Below are positions 1-9,627 of a stretch of DNA of 64,000 nucleotides, piece by piece (within the stretch, counting starts at the first letter, position 1; every line of letters begins with the position of its first letter). The notes under the pieces were generated by a model. The model had not been told where the DNA came from and made no database searches. It saw only the letters and a list, made by a program, of their open reading frames with translations. Source of the stretch: Trichobilharzia regenti (taxonomy: Eukaryota; Platyhelminthes; Trematoda; Strigeidida; Schistosomatidae); contig OX235263.1 of the NCBI GenBank assembly GCA_944472135.2, positions 8,601,517 through 8,665,516 on the forward strand. The letters are read 5' to 3'. Made by a program: the position numbers and the translations under genes.

Positions 1-410
1 AGGCTGGATGGGATAAGATGACAGTTTTAAAATCTAATGTCACAGGGTATAGGGAGAGATTGATAACAGAAGCTTTGTTTATCGAATCAACTGCGAATAC
101 ATGTAATAGAAACGATTCAACACCTGTCCCAGATATATGGAAAATTCTACTGCCCATACGACAAATAGGAGACGACATAGAAAACTATAAAACTCAAGTT
201 TCAAAGTCGTGTGAATACAATTGATATGATTATGAACAATAAATTGTGTTCGAAACGTCATCCAGTATACAATACTGTTTCACTGTGTGATACATCTAAT
301 AAACAAGCTAATATGGCACCAACTAGACAGCTGTACATTCGTGTAATTATAATAAATGGGCTTGAAAGTTCTAGAATAATTTCCGGTCAAGGGTCAAATT
401 AGTAAACATT
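1..410 (+). mobile_element. PLE-A 3' end (Penelope-like element, C-terminus and tail)
   Basis: The frame from position 18 gives RERLITEALFIESTANTCNR and then IWKILLP, the C-terminal part of a PLE protein. The same peptide (ERLITESLFIEST) is read from the palindrome at 52.3-52.9 kb, so this is a second copy of one family. The coding part ends near 224 and the rest is the 3' tail, including a hammerhead-like fold. The copy is cut by the window edge, so the RT part is not seen. Family assignment rests on shared peptides and tail, not on a database match. Confidence 0.6.
217..268 (+). ncRNA. Hammerhead-like motif in PLE-A tail
   Basis: The order is helix I strand TTGAT, core-like ATGATTA, stem II GAACA/TGTTC, then CGAAACGTC and ATCCAG. 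The GAAAC block, the short palindromic helix III (ACGU) and the GUC cleavage triplet match a hammerhead. The core deviates from the canonical CUGANGA at the first base (A) and the sixth (U). Hammerheads are known in PLEs; activity of this copy is doubtful. Confidence 0.4.
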
Positions 411-777
411 ACAATTAGGAATTAAAATGACATAATAAACAGGGGGTGGGGTGGATAAAACTCAAACAAAGCAGCATCATAAATACTGAGAAGATTGACA
501 TATTGTACAATTGGGGGTTAGAAATGTAGAAATAACAACAATAGACAGGATGTTTGGATAAAAAATCTAGGGGATCATAACTAATGTGAGAATAATTGTT
601 GATACAGTTAGGGATTAAATATGTAGAAATAATAAAATGACAAAATAAATAGGAAGTTTGGATATGATAATATGGTAATGTAAATAGGGATTAAGAAGGA
701 CTTAAAAATAACATGAATAAACAGGAAGTTTGAATATGAAACGCAATGGGATAGTCACTATTAGAAGAATTACCTGT
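411..777. other. AT-rich tail region of the adjacent minus-strand PLE
   Basis: No gene is seen. Loosely repeated blocks (variants of GGGATTAAA...TAAACAGGAAGTTTGGATA) recur three to four times at 410-750. It lies directly after the stop codon of the minus-strand PLE at 778-1668, so it is read as that element's 3' untranslated tail. Confidence 0.4.
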
Positions 778-1668
778 TTATGATGGCCTCAGCAGGGACG
801 AGGCTTGGACATATTTCTTTCGGATACATAGCGTGGGTTTGAGCTATTGGATGGCTAGTTCCTCGGCTATGCGCAGATGTCTTAATTTTACTCCCTTTCA
901 ATGGTTTGATCGAATGTTTGTGAATGTCATGAATTGACCAAATGTTGTGTCACTGAACTATATACACGTTTACGATCTCTTTTTACTAGCCAGGCTGGAT
1001 GGTGTTCACGAGCGCGTTTTTCAATTTGATACATAGTACGACCGATGTGCCCAGCTTCGCAAAGGCAAGTAAACTGGCATATGCACGTTGAGATGGCGCA
1101 ATGCGACGACTTATCTGTCACGTTCTGCCTGAACAGTTTCTTGCAGAAAAACGTCAGTCATAAGCTTGCGGCGAAGTATTTTTTCTTCAGGGATTTACAG
1201 GGGCGTGTCGACGGACGTCTCCTTAAGTGTCACTTTTGAATTCTAGATCAAGCAGAAGCAGCTTCTTCTGGAAGGATTGGACGCGTTCAGAAGTTTTCTT
1301 TGATTTGAGATTCTTTTCTATGAAACTGGGCAGAAAACCGTTTTCCATCGGAGTTCCTCGGACATTACATTACTCATTTCTTCATCAATCACGTTCTCAC
1401 TGCATATCTTCCGAATCCTCGAGGAAACAGCGTATATAAGGTTCCTCTTTCTGCTTAGGGGCACTAAGCTTTGAAAGTTGATGAATTGTCCATTCCATGT
1501 AGTCTCTTTGTATATGGACCTTTTCAGAGAGTTCTTGGCGTTTCTTGTCAGATGGATGTCAAGGAAGTCGATAAATATCAATTAGAGAAGTATCCTACTT
1601 TTTTACTCTTCCGGAGAGATGATTCGATGATTCTTCTCAGGGGATCCCACCCAGGATCTTCATGTTAA
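778..1668 (-). mobile_element. PLE-D-like fragment: end of RT and GIY-YIG endonuclease, broken
   Basis: Minus-strand frames give a post-RT segment (SIYKETTWNGQFINFQSL, VPLSRKRNLIY at about 1318-1581), then the start of the GIY-YIG nuclease (CICQFTCLCEAGHIGRT, about 1050-1100), then the terminal AEELAIQ and LCIRKKYVQ before a stop at 778-780. The pieces lie in different frames, so the copy is dead. PLE reverse transcriptases carry a C-terminal GIY-YIG nuclease used for integration. Upstream RT motifs are missing: the copy is 5' truncated. Confidence 0.75.
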
Positions 1669-2262
1669 AAATGACGCTTTGTATAGCATCGAGCCATTAA
1701 GGTGAAATCTAACGTCTAATGAACTCTGACTTCTACTCACTTACACTCGACTTAGCGGACTCCACTGGTTACTGATCACAACTCAGGTAATTTCATCTTG
1801 TATTCAGGCATGCATAGGCATTCTATTTTTAAAGGCAAACAGATTGCATTCACTACGAATACTAACTATTACTAACCACAGAAAGAGAAGAATGCAAAGC
1901 TCGTGGAATGTTTGAAATTGTCACAAATCAGCAAAAACAAACAATTGCATGCCTTAGCTAAACCTTCATCATAATATTTATCAGTGTATAAATATATATA
2001 TATATATGTATACATACATACTATATAGTATCGATCTTTCTAACACCTATTGCTCTATAATCAATTTATTGATCTGGCTTATATTTTTTGATTTTTGCGT
2101 TTTCTTCTCCCCCCATACACAAAACATGCACTATCGTTTCAAAATGGTTGATTCTCTGTGTTTCTTTTTTAAAACACTCGCTCACTCGCTGACTCATTCA
2201 TTTGTGAATCTTAACTTCGACGTTTTGTTTTCTCTTTTCATTTTCATTTTTACCCCTTGTAG
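1669..2262. other. Unassigned; probable intron of the plus-strand gene
   Basis: No coding signal was seen. A TA-repeat lies near 1988-2010. The last bases before 2263 form a T-rich tract followed by CCCCTTGTAG, a good splice acceptor. Confidence 0.4.
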
Positions 2263-2490
2263 ATTGGAATCGGTGGTGAGTTGGCCAATGTTGATTTCGG
2301 TAAAGATTTATGCCTTAGACATGCACAAATTGAAGCTGTCAGTATTGAGCGGATGTATGCCTGGGAACGTGGTGAAATTGACTATACAGGGAGTGATCGA
2401 TTTATAAATATTCTTAATAAATTATGTACAACACTACAATATGTTGGTGGTGAGGCAAATCTTCCTATTGGTATAGATGTCATCAAATGA
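2263..2490 (+). CDS. Terminal exon of an unrecognised host protein
   Basis: A T-rich tract ending in TTGTAG precedes an open frame of 76 codons, beginning IGIGGELANVDFGKDLCLRH, containing SIERMYAWERGEIDYTGSD and ending PIGIDVIK before TGA. Only this frame stays open over the exon and the peptide has the mixed composition of a folded protein, unlike the flanking repeats. It matches none of the mobile element proteins in the window. I assume splice phase 0 (codon ATT first), which is not proven. The upstream exons must lie left of the window or in 1-2262 undetected. The family is not recognised. The gene runs towards the beta-galactosidase gene on the other strand. Confidence is good that it is an exon, none for function. 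Confidence 0.6.
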   Translation: MGIGGELANVDFGKDLCLRHAQIEAVSIERMYAWERGEIDYTGSDRFINILNKLCTTLQYVGGEANLPIGIDVIK

Positions 2491-2623
2491 AGCATGTATG
2501 TATGTGTGTATGTGTATAGTGAGTGTTTGTAAAAGTGTTGAAATTGATTGCATCATTGTATGCTGTCATGTGTTTGATGATGGTGATGGTGATGATAAGG
2601 ATGATGACATGAGAAAGTGATAT

Positions 2624-2675
2624 CCCCCTCCCGCCCAACCCCGCTCAGCCCCACCCAGCCCCGCCCGTCCCGCCC
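2624..2675 (-). other. G-quadruplex-prone block (C-rich on + strand)
   Basis: The minus strand has about ten runs of three or more G separated by one to four bases (for example GGGCGGGACGGGCGGGG). Nothing else in this AT-rich window is comparable. It lies about 135 bp after a stop codon, in the likely 3' UTR or flank. Confidence 0.6.
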
Positions 2676-3890
2676 ACACACACACACATTGAGAGAGAAC
2701 GAAGGAGTAAAGAGGAGGCGATGATGAAATCTTCCAGTCTTAGTCTCTCTCGCTCTCTCTCTCGTTCTCTAGGCTCCACACAAACACACATACATACACA
2801 CGCACGCACGCAGGCACATATACACATCTATTTTTATTTTGCTTCAAAAGTTTATTTTCTAAATGTATCAGTCAGTCGAACACATCAAAAAAATAATCCA
2901 AAAAATATTTTCTTAGATACACCGATCAATATTAGCATCAGTGATATACACATAAACATAAATATTTTCTACAAAAAACAAAAATTAATTTTCAAAATAA
3001 TCCCCATTATTACTCAGTATTCATTTTATATCCTCTTATCTTTGTAGCCCACTTTTATTTTGATGCTTTTCTATCGCAAGGAACAACAATGATACTACTA
3101 ATACTACTAATAATAATAACAATAACAATCAAACATACCAGTGGCTTTTCTTGTAGGACAAAGAGGGTGTGCTCATTTCGATTCCCTACTTTTGGTATTT
3201 TCCATTCATTCATTCAGAAATTAATTTCAAACTTTTTTGTTGTTTTTTATATACTACTGAAATATACTATTAGTACTTTAGCCCTCCTATAGGTTTGTAT
3301 GACAAATCAGTTAGTACCAAATAGCCGACTTGACTGTTCGTCTTATTATCGACCGGTCAATATCGAAGTGTTTACAACCAACTGGGCATATACATATATA
3401 TAATTAACATTACATAATACAATAAAAACTTCATATTTTTTGATTTGATAATTTTTTTTTGTTTATTTTGATTACATCTACGTTCTTTTGTGATTGTAAT
3501 GTGCATGGGTGTGTGTGAGCGTGAGTTTGAAATATGCACTTGGTGCTTATTATTATTATTATTATCACTACTACTAGGCCTTTAAATCTATTATGTTGAT
3601 TTCAAACTAATTTTCTGTGTTTTTTCCATACTTTGCTTCTTTGAGTCTCGCACTCCTCTCTCCTCGTCTTATCTAACCACTCACCCACTCACGCACTCAG
3701 TCGGTCATTTATTTATTTAATTATTGACGGAAAAATTCTGCGAGGTGAAAAGATTCACCACGATGTTTGCGTTGTTTTGTTTTCCCACAGAAACGTCAGA
3801 AAATAAATGAAAGAAAGACAAATGTCAACACAATCCTTTCCACTTTCTTCTCTTTCATTTTTGTTTGTTTTGGTTTTTTTGTAACTTGGA

Positions 3891-3896
3891 AATAAA
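3891..3896 (+). terminator. Candidate poly(A) signal AATAAA
   Basis: AATAAA is followed by a T- and G-containing stretch (GTTTGG...ATTGTTATTC). It is one of several candidates for the gene ending at 2490; cleavage site not known. Confidence 0.25.
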
Positions 3897-4085
3897 GTTT
3901 GGAAACAAAATTGTTATTCTTGAAATTTCTACTCTACTTCACAGTGTAGTAAGTAGTACTAGGAGGAGAAGAAGGAGGAGTGTAACGGAAGGAGGCGGAC
4001 AAGAGACTTGGTAACTGACCTTGTTCTCATTAGCGACCATATTTATTGGCTAGTTATTAATAAACACTGTTCAGCTGCTGGTGTG

Positions 4086-4497
4086 CACCAATGAGATGCT
4101 CACTGGCGACTGGCCCTATTCAGGTAGGTAGTTACCTGGGTTCCAGTAGGAAGTCGTGACCAGTGGGGTGCAGTTGGTCGGGTGTGAGGACAAATACTCG
4201 CCACAGAAGACATTGGCTAGTGGTCGCGCTATGTCGTGAATTGGCAGAAGTTAGAATTCAAGGACCATTGGATCGAGTCCCAGTGGCTTAATGGTCTACG
4301 AGCTCGCTAGCCTTGTAACCGGAAGGTCCTGGGTTCGAACCCTGTGGTGGGTGCATACTGCTGACGAGTCACAAACTAGGCTGACGAAACAGCTGTCCAG
4401 TACTCCCAGTTGGTTTTCCAATTATTCTCTAACTACTGTCAGCTCATGATGAAATCCTGAAACCAATCAAATCCCTACAAACCAACACTTAAACACT
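4086..4497 (+). repeat. SINE-H copy, near full length, with intact hammerhead
   Basis: The head is AATGAGATGCTCACTGGCGA. A tRNA-like promoter follows: A-box-like AGTGGCTTAATGGTCTACGA near 4280 and B box GGGTTCGAACCC near 4331. Then come the hammerhead and the common tail (CAGCTCATGATGAAATCCTG...CCTACAAACCAACACTT). The unit repeats about 20 times in the window in both orientations. It encodes no protein and would need another element's enzymes to move. Confidence 0.7.
4354..4404 (+). ncRNA. Hammerhead ribozyme motif, all core bases present
   Basis: Seen in order: helix I strand TACTG, core CTGACGA, stem II GTCA...TGAC (4 bp), GAAAC, palindromic helix III ACAGCUGU, cleavage triplet GTC, then CAGTACT to close helix I. 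All invariant hammerhead bases (CUGANGA, GAAA, UH) are present. The helix III is only a self-complementary 8-mer, as in Sm-alpha, where the active form may be a dimer. Cleavage would fall after the C of GTC at about 4397. Confidence 0.65.
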
Positions 4498-4719
4498 GTT
4501 CTGATTGGTTGGTTGGTTGATTGTTTGATGTTTTGAAGGTCAGATTGGTTGGTTTTGATTGGTTGTTGATTTTCTGAAAGGTTAAGTGTTCTGACTGGTT
4601 TTTGATTTATAATACAACGTGATCATTCTTGGATAATCCCTATCCATCCAGGCATTAATGAAAACAAAACACGTAGATCAGCGAAGAGTCACTTTTCGGC
4701 GGCGAATTCATTTTCTTAG

Positions 4720-4945
4720 CTGTACAATCGCAAGTATATATGTGATATTAGATGGTTGGAGGCAATCGGCCATAGGAAGCCTTAGACCTAAGTTTTGTGC
4801 TAGTTGGCACTCGTCAGCAAGGCGTATCTGCAACCTTGAAGGAACTCATGTCCCTTCTGAGATTCGAACCCGCGTCACCCAGTGTGTGCTGCAGTCTTAG
4901 ACGTTACCACTGAGCTATTCGGGTTCCCGATTGACCTCCTTGGGA
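4720..4945 (-). repeat. tRNA-derived SINE (single copy seen)
   Basis: On the minus strand AATAGCTCAGTGGTAACGTC (A-box-like) and GCGGGTTCGAATCTC (B box) are spaced as in a tRNA, but the acceptor ends do not pair. A non-coding body of about 130 bp follows. It is SINE-like; no second copy was noticed. Confidence 0.4.
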
Positions 4946-5039
4946 CTGTAATGGATATTTTGATTTGACACTAGTTACTAGTGTTAAATTAAAATATATG
5001 TATTATTTTGTATGTATGTGTACATTAAGCTTGTCAAAT

Positions 5040-6430
5040 AAAAATACGATTGGTCATAGTTATTTTAACTAAACAGGTGAAGATTGGTAATTGGAGTTAC
5101 GTAATACAAAATCAGTCAAGAAAATTAGGTTTTAATGAAATTAAGGTAATAACAAAGGTGATGAGTTGTCACTGATAGTTGTTAAAAGAAGTCATGTAAT
5201 AATGTGAATAATTTGATGAGTGAGGTTTACTCAGGATACATATAGGAACAAAGTAGACAATACGAAATTACATAAGAGTTCTAAATGAATACAAGAATTA
5301 TAAGCAGTTAAAGAACAGGCGAATAAACAAAATGAAGTCATCAAAATATAAAAAAGTCAAATCAAAAAAGTTTTTACTAAGACAGTAGAAGTGGTTGAGT
5401 AATCTTTTTTGTATATACAGCTCCGGTTTTTCTATGTGAATGGCCAGAACTTCAGCGATACAACGAAGACGAAACCGTATTTCCTTTGATAGGTTATTGT
5501 TGACTCTGTAGATTACTATGAAGCAGGAGGCGTTTGTTGAGATGAAATGATCAGTGTTAACCAAGTGTTCAATTATCTCACTCCTTATTGCACCACTATC
5601 GCCTTTTCTCAACCATGGTGGATAGTGTTCTTGAATCCTCTTTCACAGGGTGCGCATTGGACGACCAATGTACCTGGCTGACTCCACAGCAGCAGGTGAA
5701 CTGATATATGCACATAGAAGTGATCGGATGTAGGATCTTGTTCTTGAGGCTACTGCGGATCAGTGGGCAATTGGAGAACACTCTTCTTAGCGTTGCTGCA
5801 AAGAATGAATGTTCTCAGAGATGATGTGATCCTTCTCTTGAGAATATCGCTTGCTAAATCTCCCTTGGAATCCAAGTTCATGTAGAGTTTCTTTTTAGGT
5901 TCAATTAAAGTTTCCTTTCTCCGAATTCCTGGTTTGATATATTTGAGTCTTATTTGGTATCCATTTTAGATGAAGATTTCTCTTAGAATATCTAATTCTG
6001 TTTCCAGAACGTCGGGACTACAGATGCGTCGGATGCGGTCAGAAAATGATTTAATTAAATTCCGCTTTTGTTAAATGGATACCCACCTATAGAAGCTTGT
6101 TAGTTGACCAATCCAAGTAGGCTTTCTATGCATCGGTCTTCTTAGGCTCCCATCAGTTTTTCTTGTTAGTTCCACATCAAGAAACGGAATTTATGACTCG
6201 TTTTTCATTTCAAAAGTGAATGTTATTGCTGGATGGCAACAGTTAAATGTCTTCAGCAGTAGACTGATGTCTTTGTTTAATTTAATTTATGTCGTCTACG
6301 TATCTTTTATACAGTCGCAAATTGTTAACGCTTGGTATTAGTGAACCCTTCTCGATGCTTACCAATAAGCAATTTGATCACCAGCGAATCCTATCTGTGG
6401 TGAGTACTTGTGCTATAGAGATTCTTAAAC
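5040..6430 (-). mobile_element. PLE-D-like element: RT motif C to GIY-YIG and tail, broken
   Basis: The minus strand has the RT catalytic motif YVDDI at 6288-6302, a frameshifted RT/linker region, the nuclease start CIYQFTCCCGVSQVH (5670-5710) and the end of the nuclease (IRFRLRCIAEVLAIHIEKPE) in the 5298-5612 frame. 5040-5297 is AT-rich tail. Several frame breaks show it is inactive. The truncation near 6430 is approached by a SINE-H copy. Confidence 0.7.
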
Positions 6431-6436
6431 CGATGT

Positions 6437-6770
6437 CAACTTAGAATGTGATCTTGAAACCAATCAAATAGCTGCAAAGCGACACTTCTATATCAATCCA
6501 ATGCTCACTAGTGACTGGCCATATTCATCAGATGCCACTGAATTGGGTCGAAGTGCCTGATTGGTCTATAAGGTCGCTTTGTAGCCGTAGGCTCATGGGT
6601 TCGAACACCAGCAGTGGATGTGTCCTGATGAAGAGAGTCTCAAAGAATGAGGATGAAACGGGTGTTCCTGATTTTCCAATAGTTCTGTAACCGACGTCAG
6701 TTAATCATGATGAAATCCTGTAACCGACCAAATCAAATCCCTGAAGATCATCACTTAGTTGCTAATTTTG
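6437..6770 (+). repeat. SINE-H copy, diverged, with tandem junction
   Basis: A piece of SINE-H tail (TGAAACCAATCAAATAGCTG) runs straight into a SINE-H head (CCAATGCTCACTAGTGACTG), a head-to-tail junction as in a tandem multimer. B box GGGTTCGAAC is near 6599. The hammerhead (near 6625-6690) keeps CTGATGA and GAAAC but its cleavage triplet is changed to TTC. Confidence 0.55.
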
Positions 6771-7029
6771 TGGTGGTCGAACGTTTGAGATTATTACTTA
6801 ATTACAATGTAAGTGGGGATGTGGATTCAAGGGAAAATCACCTGCATTTGTCTAGTCACTGAATTAAAATGTTTTGTTTTCAGTTTTGGCTACTTTGTAT
6901 CAATCTGTATATATATATATACCACTGAGAAGTCTGGTTAGCAGCACACGCCACAATAGTGGTACTAAACTGACATAGTCTTGATTGGCAGAATTGATGT
7001 GGGTTACAGAAATACAGGAAGAAAAAATT

Positions 7030-7290
7030 CCTATTTGGATATTTAGAAGGCGGAAGGAACTATAGGCACTGGGTTTGAGCCTCGGTGAGAACATCATCAC
7101 TCACTGAGGAATGCAGGCACATCCGGATGACGAGTCCCAAATAGGACGAAATGCACGTTATCCTGGATTCCACTGCTAGTCACCATCCACAAGTTCAATT
7201 TGAATCAAACACCCTGACGTTGTCGAAGCGTCTACATAAGAAGCTGATATGTCAACCTGAGACCGAGCACTTCAGTCCAATCAATCGACG
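7030..7290 (+). repeat. Sm-alpha-like repeat with altered hammerhead
   Basis: TGACGAGTCCCAAATAGGAC, then GAAA, and TCCTGGATTCCACTGCTAGT near 7130-7175 are the hallmark of the schistosome Sm-alpha hammerhead repeat. The first core base is A instead of C (ATGACGA), which should abolish cleavage. A tail with CTGAGACCGAGCACTTCAGT follows to 7290. Confidence 0.65.
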
Positions 7291-7324
7291 GGAAAATGTC
7301 AAGTTCAATTAAATCTTATCACTG

Positions 7325-7432
7325 GTTAAGGGAGTATGTTGGTAGCCGGGAGTTAACCTCTTGACCACATGAGGCACAGTTGGCGAGCATTCTACCGCTG
7401 AGCCACTGATGCACCTTCGACCTTAAAGAAGT
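7325..7432 (-). repeat. SINE-R head (tRNA-Gly-like)
   Basis: The minus strand reads TGGCTCAGCGGTAGAATGCT then CGCC, close to the 5' half of a eukaryotic tRNA-Gly, followed by a degenerate second half. The same head occurs in the SINE-R copies at 36.9, 44.3 and 48.4 kb. Confidence 0.4.
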
Positions 7433-7577
7433 GTACAATTTTGCTGACTCATGTGTTATTTTATCCTAATTTCTATCATCAGAATCTGGAAATCCATTTG
7501 AAATGTAGGAGAAAATATCACTCTGAATACCATTCAGAGACCTGTTTCTTTTTTGTATATATATATATATTTTTTCT

Positions 7578-8065
7578 ATAGTTTGGTTTGTAAGGGTTAG
7601 TTATGTTTTTACGAGTTGACCACGGATTGATATCAGTTAGAGAACCATTGAAAACCAGCATTGGAGTACTGGACAGCTGCTGTTTCATCCTAGTTTGAGA
7701 ATCATCGGCAGCATGGACTCACCGGGATTTGAACCCAGGACCTTTCAGTTACAAGGCAACCTCATATACCATTCAGCCACTTGGACCCGATTCAATGGCT
7801 AACCAATGCATGAATTCTCACTTCTACCTATTCGTGATTTAGCGCGGCCCCAACCATCCATCCATACAGGTGTCATCTAATTGGACCTCACTGGTCACTA
7901 GCGAGCATTAGATTAATTTTCTATAGTTTGGTTTGTAAGGGTTAGTTAGCTGATGATTCCCAAACTAGGCTGAGGAAACAGCAGCTGTCCAGTACTCCAA
8001 TGCTGGTTTTCAATGGTTCTCTAACTGATATCAATCCATGATCAACTCGTAAAAATATGCATTTA
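7578..8065. repeat. Inverted pair of SINE-H2 units
   Basis: A minus-strand SINE-H2 unit (7578-7920) has hammerhead remnant, B box and tRNA-like head. At 7920 its tail sequence starts again (CTATAGTTTGGTTTGTAAGG, as at 7579), then at 7950 a plus-strand partial unit begins at the hammerhead and runs to about 8065. The plus part keeps a CTGATGA core but has no upstream helix I. The minus copy has CCGATGA, a broken core. Confidence 0.6.
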
Positions 8066-8084
8066 TATGTAGATTGTATAGGTA

Positions 8085-8245
8085 AATCCTTCGAAAGACT
8101 TTAGAATTACTGCTTCACATCTTCTGTAAAGGAATGTGAACATTGAACGTTGATTCATTGAACTTGGTAGCCATTGGCGGGCAACTCGAAGGTGAGAATG
8201 ATTCAATTGTGTACAAGTTGGAAGAAGACGAAAGAATACGAATAA
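8085..8245 (+). repeat. Dispersed repeat of unknown nature next to SINE-H2
   Basis: About 150 bp containing GGCAACTCGAAGGTGAGAAT and ACAAGTTGGAAGAAGA recurs in reverse at 56645-56770. In both places it directly follows the outer tail of a SINE-H2 inverted pair. No protein or RNA family recognised. Confidence 0.45.
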
Positions 8246-8489
8246 ATGTACCGGTTCTTTTTCTTATAAAACATTTGTTTATAGACTTCTGTATCGATTT
8301 CGATTTTAATTGCCGAACAATATAAGTTACTACAAAAATACTGGTGTTTTGGAGTTAAAGTCGATAATTGATCGTAGTAGTTATCGATTCGGAGCGTCTT
8401 CGCTAATGATAGGAACTTAGGTTTAAGTTCCTTGACATCTTTTGTTTCACAAATGCACAAAGATACACACATACATAGAGAGAGAACTA

Positions 8490-8767
8490 TTTATTAGTGA
8501 ATGCACATTGAAACAATGACAGAGGGAGAATTAGAGAAAGAGGATTCTAACCAGTAAAGTTCTTTTGCCTGACACTTTACTAAAACAATCCTGAAAGGTT
8601 AAAAGCTCTAAAATGGGTGCTGAACATTAAACACTTATAAGACAATAAATTTGTACACTACTACAGAGGAGTGTCTTTCATTCAAATACCTACAAATTCA
8701 TACACATATCAACCAGCTAATCGATATTTGCATAGATTCAGATAGTAGTAGTGGTAGTAGTAGTAGT
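8490..8767 (-). other. Probable 3' UTR of the beta-galactosidase gene
   Basis: The minus-strand sequence after the stop codon begins with TAGTAG-type repeats. The first clear AATAAA on the minus strand is at 8490-8495, some 275 bp after the stop. The extent is inferred only from that signal. Confidence 0.35.
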
Positions 8768-9013
8768 CTAATCTAATGATCGTTTACGCCTACTACTCCA
8801 GATTGTTCTATTCACAAAGCCTAGTTGACAGATTTGATCTTGACCAACTGTATCAGCATACATTGATCCATTGATCCATAGACCGTCTAATTCAATGATG
8901 ACAAATATATTGATACCAATGTGTAGATAATTCTTTGGCAGATATAAGCTTAATTGAGAGCCAAGCGCTTGATTATAATGTCCCAAGATTTTATCATTTA
9001 CAATAAGAATACC
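8768..9013 (-). CDS. GLB1: Beta-galactosidase (GH35), terminal exon
   Basis: GH35 beta-galactosidases hydrolyse terminal beta-galactose, in animals mainly in the lysosome (GM1 ganglioside, keratan sulfate). This exon encodes 81 residues: GILIVNDKILGHYNQALGSQ, then SLYLPKNYLHIGINIFVIIE, and near the end QICQLGFVNRTIW. This follows the C-terminal galactose-binding domain of animal GLB1 (a WINGFNLGRYW-like strand, a GPQLTLFVP-like strand, an N.I.VLELE-like strand and a TFVDRPV-like strand). The exon opens after TTTATAG at 9014 and its first codon GGT joins in phase 0 to the CGT that ends the exon at 37208, giving NFTR-GILIV, as expected from the family. The stop is at 8768-8770. The TTG at 8986 is not a start. 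The protein lacks a long tail after the last strand. The catalytic domain lies outside the window. Confidence 0.8.
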   Translation of the reverse strand, partial: GILIVNDKILGHYNQALGSQLSLYLPKNYLHIGINIFVIIELDGLWINGSMYADTVGQDQICQLGFVNRTIWSSRRKRSLD

Positions 9014-9127
9014 CTATAAATATAGATAGATATACGCATAAAAGTTATTTAATAGTTAGAAAAAAGTATTGTTTTAAAATATACTTTTTATATTACATCA
9101 TATTACATAAGATTATATCAAATAAAA

Positions 9128-9305
9128 CGAGCTCGCCTTTTAACCAGAAGTCCTGGGTTTAGAGAGTGCGTACTGTGAAGAGTCCCGAACTAGGACGAAA
9201 CAGCTGTTCAGTAGTCTCAGGTTTTCCAATGGTTCTCTAAACAATGTCAGCTCATGATGAAATCCTGTAACCAACCACATCCCTACAAACTAACACTTAA
9301 ATACT
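9128..9305 (+). repeat. SINE-H copy, 5' truncated
   Basis: It starts within the tRNA-like part (GAGCTCGCCTTTTAACCAGA), keeps the hammerhead region in damaged form (one core base missing, GTC changed to GTT) and ends with the standard SINE-H tail. Confidence 0.6.
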
Positions 9306-9436
9306 CATATTTTTGTTGACTACGTAAATTTAAACTCAAATGTCCATAAGCTAACATATGTGTACAACTTAGGTAGTACTGTGGTACTACGTAATTCCAT
9401 GTTAATCTGTTTATTAGATTATTCAAACTCATACAA

Positions 9437-9530
9437 TCAAATAAAAACAGTATTACTGTGTACTGGATGACGGCGTTTCCAAGGCAATGTATTATTGTTC
9501 ATAATCATATCGTCAATTATAACCTTGTTC
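9437..9530 (-). mobile_element. PLE-A tail fragment
   Basis: The minus strand has ATGATTATGAACAATAATAC, then GGAAACGCCGTCATCCAGTA, matching the PLE-A tail at 220-270 and 52.75 kb with an insertion near the hammerhead-like block. Confidence 0.5.
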
Positions 9531-9627
9531 ATATAAAAGATCAAATCCCTGAAGACTCTCAATGTATTTGTGTCTATAAAATAAAATGCTTGCTTATAAT
9601 GTGATACTATATTGCATAGAACAAGCA

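Larger units (their letters stand above)
2491..3900 (+). other. Probable 3' UTR / downstream flank of the 2263-2490 exon
   Basis: After the TGA come TATG repeats, a very C-rich block (2624-2675), CA repeats, a TC-rich tract (2740-2770) and AT-rich DNA with T-runs. There is no mobile element protein here. Candidate AATAAA signals occur, the best at 3891. No transcript evidence is available. Confidence 0.35.

Noticed and set aside
2645..2827. Minus-strand frame with Cys-Val repeats
   Set aside because: It is the translation of CA and TC microsatellites and the C-rich block.
4262..4345. Possible tRNA gene (TTGTAACC anticodon-like loop, GGGTTCGAACCC)
   Set aside because: The same block recurs in all SINE-H copies and has no closed cloverleaf.
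4859..4935. Possible tRNA gene on minus strand
   Set aside because: A and B box sequences are present, but the acceptor stem does not pair and a repeat body follows; called as SINE.
7107..7175. Active Sm-alpha hammerhead
   Set aside because: The first core base is A (ATGACGA); likewise G at 24.2 kb and T at 30.1 kb, so these copies are judged inactive.
8143..8325. Small plus-strand gene (IGGQLEGENDSIVYKLEEDE)
   Set aside because: The sequence is a dispersed repeat found again at 56.7 kb and the frame is not maintained there.
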